Shown: positions 13,801 to 25,800 of the stretch, one piece after another | How positions within the stretch are numbered: position 1 is the first letter of the stretch | How the letters are laid out: each line of letters begins with the position of its first letter | Assembly: GCF_027942865.1 (NCBI RefSeq) | Contig: NC_134506.1 | Coordinates: 48,137,056-48,201,055 of the forward strand | Length of the DNA stretch: 64,000 nt | Reading direction: 5' to 3' | Source: Odontesthes bonariensis | Taxonomy: Eukaryota > Chordata > Actinopteri > Atheriniformes > Atherinopsidae | Notes under the pieces: model-generated | Databases searched by the model: none | Told to the model about the DNA's origin: nothing | The model's input: only the letters and a program-made list of their open reading frames with translations | Made by a program: the position numbers and the translations under genes

Positions 13801-16800
13801 CCTTTCACGGTCTCGCTGCTTCACAGATTTGCATCGTGCATTGTGTTCTGCATTCTGATTGGCTAAACAGTCTCTCCGCTTCTTCTCTACCTGTGTGTCA
13901 ATAACGTTGCGGTTTAATATGTACACGTTCACTACAGATCTCAAACATAATCGATGGTGGCATGTCGGTATATAAGAATCTTTTTGCCCAGAAGAAAAAA
14001 GAGCGACAACAACTACCGATAACTATGTTCTTCTCTCGAAAAAACACACCTGCACCGCGGGCTTTAGAAGAAAAAAACGCTACAGAGCGGAGTCAGGATG
14101 CAGCGGCTCAGTCAGAAGAGCAGTGAAATACACGTGAGTCACTATTTGTCCCACTGTACTGTACTTTGTATTTTCTTTCAAAATCATTTTTCATTTTCTC
14201 CCGTTCTAATCCAATGACTCGGGTCACGGTGGGGCGGCGCTGATCTCCGCAATTTGAAGCCTTCAGTTCGTATTGATGATGAAAATGATTATTTTACAGT
14301 ACAGTAGTTATTTGTAAAAAAAAAACAACGTTTATACAGTACTTTTATTTGTTAAACAAATGCTTGGGCCTGTAAAAAGGTTTTGTTCTTTGGTTTCAAT
14401 GTATTATGGAGTATTTCATTGTATAATAATTGTAAAAACTACTACTTCACGGATTTCGCCTATCACGGGTTCTTTTTGGAACGTAACCCCCGCGAAAAAC
14501 GAGGGTTCACTGTACCTTCTCAGGCATTACATTTAGATGAAATCATGAGAGACAGAGCCTGACTGGCTCAGAGCCAGAGGCTGGTGGTACTACCCCCAGT
14601 TCACCTCTACCTCCAGCTTCTCCTTTCACCAGAGCAGGAAGAGTTAAATTACCCAGGCCAGGATAGACCAATGTGGACCTCACCGTCGTTGGGTTTGTGA
14701 GGTCATGACTCGTGTTACTTCTAAACTAAACAAAGTTGATGCTAATCGACCGGTTTGTTGTCCTTTTTCTCCAAATGAGAATCGATAAGGGAACCGACAA
14801 AGAACCGAATCGTTAAGCAGAATCGAAAATGGAATTGGAATCGTAAAAATCTTATCAATTCCCATCCCTAGTGACCGGGTTGCATGGGCGTGGTCCGTAT
14901 TCTGTTGGTTCTGGCTCACCTGGACAAGTATCTCGTTGTCCTGGCCCAGCTTGGTCTGGGCCAGCAGCTTGGTCCTGTAGGCGGTCCTGTAGACCTTCAG
15001 GTTCTGCCGGTGCTGTCTGATGTTGGACCAGGACCACATGCGGCTAAGGCGCCGGACGTGGACCTCCAAGATGCTGCTGAGGGCGTACCTCCACCTGAGA
15101 AAAAAAGGGAAAATCTGCAAAACTGCCTAGATGGTTTTACAGTCTGTTGACTTCCCGATGACCCCAACTCATTCTGTGGTTCTGTTGTTGGTCATTAAGG
15201 GAGGCAAGTTTTAAATTCATCAGGAGGAGGTTTTATGGTTGACATGTCCTGAGAAGGTTTAGCTCAAGGAAGTCATAAAAGGGCACCTCGTAAACTGTGT
15301 TATCTCAGATCCAGAACAGAGCAAAGAGGGCCATTTGTTCTTTGAAGATAACCCCCCGTTTGGAGTATAAAAATGAATGTGTTGATCAGAGATGGGACCA
15401 AGTCACACATGTGCAAGTCTCAAGTAAGTCTCAAGTTTTAGCTTTCAAGTCTCAAGTAAGTTTTACTTGGTCAAGTCAAGTTACCTTATTATTGCAATTT
15501 TACCTGCAGAATCTGATCTTAAAAAAGTGAAAAGATAAAGATATAAGTAACTGTCAGTAAACATCATTGGCCAATGTGTCCAACCTGTCCACCCGTATCA
15601 TATCAAGCTAACGTTAGCTAACTACCGACTAGGCTAACAGGTCAGAATGGATCTTCAAATGACGAACAAAGTTCCAAGTTTTGCTAGATGCTTAACACTC
15701 AAGTCATTCAAGTCATCGTGTCTCAAGTCAAGTCAAGTGCCGAGTCTTTAACTTCCAAGTCCGAGTCGAGTCTCAAGTCTTTTGTTTTTTGTCAAGTCAA
15801 GTCACAAGTCATCAAAACAGCAACTCGAGTTGACTTGAGTCCAAGTCACAGTGACTTGAGTCCCCATCTCTGGTGCTGATTCTGTTCGATGCTCACTGTC
15901 CTGACACCGTGCAGACAGGGGACTGTTCAAATACTGTTTTGCCTTTGAATAAAATATAAAGAAAGACAAAATCTGGATTTTCTCTTATTATTACAGTGAA
16001 CCCTCGTTTTTCGCGGGGGTTACGTTCCAAAAAGAACCCGTGATAGGCGAAATCCGTGAAGTAGAAACCTTTTTTTTTTTACAATTATTATACAATGAAA
16101 TACTCCATAATACATTGAAACCAAAGAACAAAACCGTTTTACAGGCCCAAGCATTTGTTTAACAAATAAAAGTACTGTATAAACGTTGTTTTTTTTTTTT
16201 ACAAATAACTACTGTAGCCTACTGTAAAATAATCATTTTCATCATCAATACGAACTGAAGGCTTCAAATTGCGGAGATCAGCGCCGCCCCACCACGACCC
16301 GAGTCATTGGATTAGAACGGGAGAAAATGAAAAATGATTTTGAAAAAAAATACAAAGTACAGTACAGTGGGACAAATAGTGACTCACGTGTATTTCACTG
16401 CTCTTCTGACTGAGCCGCTGCATCCTGACTCCGCTCTGTAGCGTTTTTTTCTTCTAAAGCCCGCGGTGCAGGTGTGTTTTTTCGAGAGAAGAACATAGTT
16501 ATCGGTAGTTGTTGTCGCTCTTTTTTCTTCTGGGCAAAAAGATTCTTATATACCGACATGCCACCATCGATTATGTTTGACAACTGTAATGAACGTGTAC
16601 GTGTATATTTTAAACCGCAACGTTATTGACACACAGGTAAAGTAGAAGCGGAGAGACTGTTTAGCCAATCAGAATGCAGAACACAATGCACGATGCAAAT
16701 CCGTGAAGCAGCGAGACCGTGAAAGGTGAACCGCGTTATAGCGAGGGTTCACTGTATTTGAGTAGTCTCCTTACCCACTTTGATAAAAAAAAAAATCCAC

Positions 16801-19800
16801 AACAGCGTGAAGCTCCTCCCACAGGACGCTTTGAACAGGATTCTTTTATTTGTGGACTCTCTGAACTATTAGCGCTCTGATTCAGACTCACCAGAGTTTG
16901 GCGTTTCTTTGGATGGGGACGCTGGGCCTGAACTTCCTGTAGGGGGCGTTCTTCACCATACAGTCGATGGACTCCAGCAGCTCCACCATGGTCAGGTACT
17001 GCACAGAAACGCAGAAATTTCTCATCAGGCTCCTTCGGTCCCGCCCCCCGCCGGCGCCTCATCGTACCTGAGCTTCATCGTACCTGAGCTTCATCCTACC
17101 TGAGCCTCATCCTACCTGAGCCTCATCGTACCTGAGCCTCATCGTACCTGCGCCTCATCCAACCTGAGCCTCATCGTACCTGCGCCTCATCCAACCTGAG
17201 CCTCATCCTACCTGAGCCTCATCCTACCTGAGCCTCATCGTACCTGCGCCTCATCCAACCTGAGCCTCATCCTACCTGAGCCTCATCGTACCTGAGCCTC
17301 ATCCTACCTGAGCCTCATCCTACCTGTGCCTCATCGTACCTGCGCCTCATCCAACCTGAGCCTCATCCTACCTGAGCCTCATCCAACCTGAGCCTCATCC
17401 TACCTGAGCCTCATCCTACCTGAGCGTCATCCTACCTGAGCCTCATTGTACCTGCGCCTCATCCTACCTGAGCCTCATCCTACCTGAGCCTCATCGTACC
17501 TGCGCCTCATCCTACCTGAGCGTCATCCTACCTGAGCCTCATTGTACCTGAGCCTCATCCTACCTGAGCCTCATTGTACCTGAGCCTCATCCTACCTGAG
17601 CCTCATCGTACCTGAGCCTCATCCTACCTGAGCCTCATCCTACCTGAGCCTCATCGTACCTGAGCCTCATCCTACCTGAGCCTCATCCTACCTGAGCGTC
17701 ATCCTACCTGAGCCTCATCCTACCTGAGCCTCATCCTACCTGAGCCTCATCGTACCTGAGCCTCATCGTACCTGAGCCTCATCCTACCTGAGCCTCATCC
17801 TACCTGAGCCTCATCCTACCTGAGCCTCATCCTACCTGAGCCTCATCGTACCTGAGCCTCATCCTACCTGAGCCTCATCGTACCTGAGCCTCATCCTACC
17901 TGCGCCTCATCCTACCTGAGCCTCATCCTACCTGCGCCTCATCCTACCTGAGCCTCATCCTACCTGAGCCTCATCCTACCTGAGCCTCATCCTACCTGAG
18001 CCTCATCCTACCTGAGCCTCATCCTACCTGCGCCTCATCCTACCTGCGCCTCATCCTACCTGCGCCTCATCCTACCTGAGCCTCATCCTACCTGAGCCTC
18101 ATCCTACCTGAGCCTCATCCTACCTGAGCTTTGGTCATCTCGATGGCGATGTTCTGGACCTCCAGGTGAAGGTTCGCCTTCGGAGACCTCAGCTCCAGCT
18201 CAGCGTTCGGGTTGATGCACATCTTAGCAGAGGCGAAGATTGGCTTGAAAACTTTGGAGAAAAACACATTTAAACATTTAATTAGGAGCAGCTGACATGT
18301 GATCAATGTTACCAACCAATCAGAGCTCGGCACGGAGATGACGCCCTGAAGCTCTTTGTTTCTCACGGACCAAACATTGATCTGAACCTGTTGGACTCAC
18401 TGTACTGATACTGAGGCAGCTCCTGCTCCTTGCTGCTGATGCCACACTTCAGCTGGTCCTGTGGGGGGGAGACAGGATGAAGCTTTCTGTGCACAACAAC
18501 ACACCAGGTGGCCTGGCTTCAAAGGTCAGAGGTCAGAACGCTCACCACGATGTCCTGCCAGGATCCCTTATGAAAGACGGGACTGTTGACGTTCCAGTAG
18601 ACGCAGAGACACTCCAGACGCCCGAGCTGACGGGACAAACACACACCAGCAGCAGCTGGGTGTTTAACATCAACATCTGAACTTTAACAGGTCTACGACC
18701 ATCATCTGGACTTTAACAGGTCTACAACCATCATATAGACTTTAACAGGTCTACAACCATCATATGGACTTTAACAGGTCTACAAACATCATCTGGACTT
18801 TAACAGGTCTACAACCATCATATAGACTTTAACAGGTCTACAACCATCATCTGGACTTTAACAGGTCTACAACCATCATCTGGACTTTAACAGGTCTACG
18901 ACCATCATCTCGACTTTAACAGGTCTACAACCATCATATAGACTTTAACAGGTCTACAAACATCATATAGACTTTAACAGGTCTACAAACATCATATAGA
19001 CTTTAACAGGTCTACAAACATCATATAGACTTTAACAGGTCTACAACCATCATCTGGACTTTAACAGGTCTACAACCATCATCTGGACTTTAACAGGTCT
19101 ACAACCATCATCTGGACTTTAACAGGTCTACGACCATCATCTCGACTTTAACAGGTCTACAACCATCATATAGACTTTAACAGGTCTACAACCATCATAT
19201 GGACTTTAACAGGTCTACAACCATCATCTGTACTTTAACAGGTCTACAACCATCATCTGGACTTTAACAGGTCTACAACCATCATCTGGACTTTAACAGG
19301 TCTACAACCATCATATAGACTTTAACAGGTCTGCAACCATCATCTGGACTTTAACAGGTCTACAAACATCATCTGGACTTTAACAGGTCTACAACCATCA
19401 TCTGAACTTTAACGGGTCTACAACCATCATCTGGACTTTAACAGGTCTACAACCATCATATAGACTTTAACAGGTCTACAACCATCATATGGACTTTAAC
19501 AGGTCTACAACCATCATCTGTACTTTAACAGGTCTACAACCATCATCTGGACTTTAACAGGTCTACAACCATCATCTGGACTTTAACAGGTCTACAACCA
19601 TCATATGGACTTTAACAGGTCTACAACCATCATCTGTACTTTAACAGGTCTACAACCATCATCTGGACTTTAACAGTTCTACAACCATCATATAGACTTT
19701 AACAGGTCTACAACCATCATATGGACTTTAACAGGTCTACAACCATCATCTGGACTTCAACAGGTCTAAAACCATCATATGGACTTTAACAGGTCTACAA

Positions 19801-22800
19801 CCATCATCTGGACTTTAACAGGTCTACAACCATCATCTGGACTTCAACAGGTCTACAACCATCATATGGACTTTAACAGGTCTACAACCATCATCTGGAC
19901 TTCAACATGTCTACAACCATCATCTGGACTGTAACAGGTCTACAACCATCAGAACCAGCCGAGTGTTTGAGCATCTCTCACCTTATAGATGATCTTTGCT
20001 GCTTCGTTCAGGATGCACGACTTCCAGTTTTCATCCGTTGTCTGAAAAGAAAACAGAGCGACCGCAAGTCAGCGGGATCTGCACGGGACGCCGGTTCTGT
20101 ATCCATGAGGTCCAAACACAAGGAGCTGGCCAGGCCCAACATGTTCTGGATCCAACATGTTCTGGGCCCAACATGTTCTGGGCCCAACATGTTCTGGGCC
20201 CAACATGTTCTGGGCCCCAACATGTTCTGGGCCCCAACATGTTGGATCCCAACATGTTCTGGGCCCCAACATGTTGGATCCAACATGTTCTGGGCCGCAA
20301 CATGTTCTGGGCCCAACATGTTCTGGGCCCAACATGTTCTGGGCCCCAACATGTTCTGGGCCCCAACATGTTGGATCCCAACATGTTCTGGGCCCCAACA
20401 TGTTGGATCCAACATGTTCTGGGCCCCAACATGTTCTGGGCCCCAACATGTTCTGGGCCCCAACATGTTCTGGGCCCAACATGTTCTGGGCCCCAACATG
20501 TTCTGGGCCCCAACATGTTCTGGATCCAACATGTTCTGGGCCCAACATGTTCTGGATCCAACATGTTCTGGGCCCAACATGTTCTGGGCCCAACATGTTC
20601 TGGGCCCCAACATGTTCTGGGCCCCAACATGTTGGATCCCAACATGTTCTGGGCCCCAACATGTTGGATCCAACATGTTCTGGGCCCCAACATGTTCTGG
20701 GCCCCAACATGTTCTGGGCCCCAACATGTTCTGGGCCCAACATGTTCTGGGCCCCAACATGTTGGATCCAACATGTTCTGGGTCCCAACATGTTCTGGGT
20801 CCCAACATGTTCTGGGCCCCAACATGTTGGATCCAACATGTTCTGGGCCCCAACATGTTCTGGGCCCCAACATGTTCTGGGCCCAACATGTTCTGGGCCC
20901 CAACATGTTGGATCCAACATGTTCTGGGCCCCAACATGTTCTGGGCCCCAACATGTTCTGGGCCCCAACATGTTGGATCCAACATGTTCTGGGCCCAACA
21001 TGTTCTGGGCCCCAACATGTTCTGGGCCCCAACATGTTGGATCCAACATGTTCTGGGTCCCAACATGTTCTGGGCCCAACATGTTCTGGGTCCAACATGT
21101 TCTGGGTCCAACATGTTCTGGGTCCCAACATGTTCTGGGCCCAACATGTTCTGGGCCTAACATGTTCTGGGTCCAACATGTTCTGGGTCCCAACATGTTC
21201 TGGGCCCAACATGTTCTGGGTCCCAACATGTTCTGGGTCCCAACATGTTCTGGGCCTAACATGTTCTGGATCCAACATGTTCTGGGCCCAACATGTTCTG
21301 GGCCCAACATGTTCTGGATCCAACATGTTCTGGGCCCAACATGTTCTGGGCCCAACATGTTCTGGGCCCCAACATGTTCTGGGCCCCAACATGTTGGATC
21401 CAACATGTTCTGGGTCCCAACATGTTCTGGGCCCAACATGTTCTGGGCCCAACATGTTCTGGGTCCAACATGTTCTGGATCCAACATGTTCTGGGCCCAA
21501 CATGTTCTGGGCCCAACATGTTCTGGGCCCCAACATGTTCTGGGTCCAACATGTTCTGGATCCAACATGTTCTGGGTCCCAACATGTTCTGGGTCCCAAC
21601 ATGTTCTGGGCCTAACATGTTCTGGATCCAACATGTTCTGGGCCCAACATGTTCTGGGCCCAACATGTTCTGGGCCCCAACATGTTCTGGGTCCAACATG
21701 TTCTGGATCCAACATGTTCTGGGCCCAACATGTTCTGGGCCCCAACATGTTCTGGGCCCAACATGTTCTGGGCCCCAACATGTTCTGGGTCCAACATGTT
21801 CTGGATCCAACATGTTCTGGGCCCAACATGTTCTGGGCCCCAACATGTTCTGGGTCCAACATGTTCTGGATCCAACATGTTCTGGGCCCAACATGTTCTG
21901 GATCCAACATGTTCTGGGCCCAACATGTTCTGGGCCCCAACATGTTCTGGGTCCAACATGTTCTAAATGGCGCCACCCCCCCATGTTTAAAGTACCTGCA
22001 GGCTGAGCTCGGACAGCGTCACTCCCATCGACAGGGGGCGCTGTGGGTCCAACAGCTGAAACACACATCATAGCAGGTGACACACAAGAACCAGAACCAG
22101 AACCAGAACCAGAACCTGGATAGAGAACTCACATCATCCTCGTAGCGCAGGTGGATGCTGCTGATCTTCACCTGCAGGTTTTTGATGACCTGCGTTGCCA
22201 GTTTCTCTGCAAACGTGTCCTTCTTCTCCTCCAGAGGTTTGTCTAAAACAACCAGAGTCATCAGAAGAGTTGGGTTCTAACACCTGAGAGCGGGTCGGTC
22301 CCACCTGGACCTGAGACCAGGACGTGGGTCACACCAGGACCTGAGACCAGGGCTGCGTTCAAAACCGCATACCGCATACCACATACTCATCGATCAGACA
22401 GTATGCATAGCGTTTACCCACAATGCATTTCGCTCCTGCCCGAGCCGAAATCAGCCGGCCTGAAGCTGATTTCCCTTAAGCTCTAAAATCTGTAAACTTT
22501 AGCAACATTTGAAACATTTTCAGGCGAGAAAGTAGTCGTTTAGATCCCCAACGTGTTGAAAACCTGACAAAATAACTTTTTTTAAGTTCCCGGATGCATA
22601 CTAGATTCTCCGAAATGTTGGGTATGCATCATGAGGTTACTACTCATACTCAAACTACCCAAGATGCAACGTAACGTGACGTCGCCGATCGTCATTTCCT
22701 GTCAAAACGGCAGTTTCAAGCTAGCTACAACGAGGGTAGGTTCACTTCCTGTTTTCAAAACAAAAGCACCAATTGTATCGTAATGGCTTTCCCTATGATA

Positions 22801-25800
22801 AAAGGCAATGTTTCAAATGTTGCTTAAGTTATATATTTTAGAGTTAGAGTTAGAGTTTATTGCTTAAGCGAAATCAGCTTCAGGCCGGCTGATTTCGGCT
22901 CGGGCAGGAGCGAAATGCATTGTGTGTAAACGCTCTGCATACTGTCTGATCGATGAGTATGTAGTATGGAAGTATGTAGTATGTAGTAGGCGGTTTCGAA
23001 CACAGCCCAGAACGTGGGTACGCTAACAGCTCTGTGAGTGCCTGCCTGGGATTTAGATTGAATCAACAGACTCACCTGCTTTGGCCTCCCGTCGTTTCAG
23101 CTTCTTTAAGCCTTTTTTCTGCTTTTTATGTCCTTTTGGGACTTTGGCAGCATTAAAGAGAGAAACAGCAGTTAGTGAGAGAAAAGCCCGAAACAGAGAA
23201 GCAGGAAGCAGAACCAGCACCGGAGAGTAACCGGACCGGGTCGGTGCTGGGAGAACACAGGTGAGTTAGTGGTCCAAACAGAACCTAAAGAAGCTACAAC
23301 TCAGTGGAAATCATCTCTTTGTTCGGAGTCTTTAAATGAACGTCTTTACTCAGTGGGAGGCAAAGTGGACGCCAACATTGGACGCCAACATTGGACGCCA
23401 ACATTGGACGCCAACATGGAACGTGGACGCCAACATGGACGCCAACGTGGACGCCATCATGGAACGTGGACGCCAACATGGACGCCAACGTGAGCGCCAA
23501 CGTGGACGCCAACGTGGACGCCAACATGGACGCCAACATGGACGCCAACATTGGACGCCAACGTGGACGCCAACGTGGACGCCAACGTGGAGGCCAACGT
23601 GGACGCCAATGTGGACGCCAACATGGACGCCCGCTTGCTGCAGCGTCGACGGATCTGATCACAGATCGGATCTGAGAACAGACATGGTGAAACTCTACAG
23701 GCTCACGTGAAAAGCTTGAGTTAAAGACGATCTCTTTGATCTAAAGTATTGCAGCTTATCTGCCATCACTCTGACATCACAAACATCGACCACAGCGGTG
23801 TGTGTCCTGTGTTTTCAGAGTGCGTTACCGTTGAGCGGCTCCTTGTAAACGACGCTCTCCAGACCGAAGAGTAGATCTCCGCTGTGAGACGCTGACAGCA
23901 AACGCAGCATGAACAGGACAGAAAGCATGTTAGTGCATTCAGGGTTAGCTAAGTTAGGGCTAACCCTAACCCGGGTCAGCTAAGTTAGGGCTAACCCTAA
24001 CCCGGGTCAGGGGGTAGCTAAGTTAGGGCTAACCCTAACCCGGGTCAGCTAAGTTAGGGCTAACCCTAACCCGGGTCAGGGGGTAGCTGAGTTAAGGCTA
24101 ACCCTAACCCGGGTCAGGGGTTAGCTAAGTTAGGGCTAACCCTAACCCTGGTTAGTGGGGGGGGGGGTTAAAAGTACGAGGGAAAACTAAATGTTCGTGG
24201 CACTGCTGTGGAAACAGTTTGAAGAGAACAGAGGAGGCAGAACCAGAGAACAGAGGCAGAACCAGAAAAAGCACCAGTCTCTGCTCGTCCGTCTCACCTC
24301 GGCGTGCGGCTGTCTGTAGCGCCTCCTCGATGCGCTGAAGCTCCTTCTGCTTCGCCTCCTGCTGGTAACGCTCCTCCTTCGCTGCATCGTACGCTATCGC
24401 TGTGAAACAGAAACGGCAGCATGAGCTCATGTTGGAGCTACAGGTGAGAAGCTTCCCCCTGGTTCTGCTCTGAAGAACTGAAGGAACCACTGAGCCAAAC
24501 GCCACCAGGATGCAGGTGACATCCAGGTGTCCATACACTTCCCAGGTGTCCGTGGACCTCCAGGTGTCCGTGGACCTCCCAGGTGTCCGTGGACCTCCAG
24601 GTGTCCGTGGACCTCCAGGTGTCCGTGGACCTCCCAGGTGTCCGTGGACCTCCCAGGTGTCCGTGGACCTCCAGGTGTCCGTGTACCTCCCAGGTGTCCG
24701 CGGACCTCCAGGTGTCCGTGGACCTCCAGGTGTCCGTGGACCTCCCAGGTGTCCGTGGACCTCCAGGTGTCCGTGGACCTCCCAGGTGTCCGTGAACCTC
24801 CAGGTGTCCGTGGACCTCCCAGGTGTCCGTGGACCTCCCGGTGTCCGTGGACCTCCCAGGTGTCCGTGGACCTCCCGGTGTCCGTGGACCTCCGGGTGTC
24901 CGTGGACCTCCGGGTGTCCGTGAACCTCCAGGTGTCCGTGGACCTCCGGGTGTCCGTGGACCTCCGGGTGTCCGTGGACCTCCCAGGTGTCCGTGGACCC
25001 CCAGGTGTCTGTGGACAAACGTCCCAGGACGGGCGGTTAGAACCCAGAATCCCAGACCGGGAAGCAGCTAAATCTACAGGAGGCGACCCAAACGGGCTGC
25101 ACTGAAACTCAGAATGAGCCCGGCCCAAACGTCCCAGGATATCATATCAGACTCATCAATGCATATCTGGATCAATACTGGTCACATGATCATGTTTCTG
25201 CATTAATGAACAGTGTGCAGCCCAGACAGATACCAAAACCAGAACCAGAACCAGAACCACCCGGGCGTCAGCAGCTTACCGTTAAAGTGACACGTTTTCA
25301 GCTGAGATCCAGCTATAAAACACATCATCACAATATGAGCTGCTCTGTTCACCTGCACAGCCAATCAGCTGCCAGGAGCTGGCAGGTGATTGGCTGTGAT
25401 TGGCCGAAGGTGGGGAGGGGTTTAAACGCCACTTACTGGCTCCAGGTACGATCAGCAGGTACAGACCCTCCAAGGTGGCGACCACAGCGTCGTTGTAGAG
25501 GTTCTTCCAGGGGATCTTCAGCGTCAGCTTCCCTGAAACACACCGGATCCCAGCAGAAATCCTTTTACTCACTTTCTCACCCAGAAAATGTTGTTTATCC
25601 CGAACAAAGTTCCCCTTTCAGTTCCCACAGCTGGAGAAAGTTTGTGAGCCCAGAAAACAGAAAGAGACCCGAGCACTCACCTATCTGTCCGGCCTTCACC
25701 TTGAAGGGAACGTCCAACTCGCTCTGAAACACAAGCACAAACACACTGTGAGCCTCCTGTGGCGGCGACCCCTGACCTGACTGGTGGCGGCGACCCCTGA

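Larger units (their letters stand above)
13318..14870 (+). mobile_element. hAT element with BED-finger remnant, carrying a nested pogo-like element
   Basis: Inverted ends TAGGGATGGGAAT at 13318 and at 14870 (reverse). The flanks are the 8-bp near-duplicates GTGACCAG (13310-13317) and GTGACCGG (14871-14878), the length expected for hAT. An N-terminal BED-finger-like reading frame remains at 13474-13596. A 740-bp pogo-like element is inserted at 13773-14512. It sits in vps13c intron 15, next to the 20-bp array. Confidence 0.85.

Noticed and set aside
17060..18124. CRISPR-like array
   Set aside because: Direct repeats without unique spacers, in a vertebrate gene; a minisatellite.
20008..22083. 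Long frames on both strands with GPNMFWAP or GPRTCWAQ repeats
   Set aside because: Palindromic 15-17 bp minisatellite in intron 9 of vps13c.
24427..25128. Collagen-like PGVRGPP frame
   Set aside because: 18/19-bp minisatellite; no signal peptide, no Gly-X-Y continuity across units, and antisense frames are equally open.
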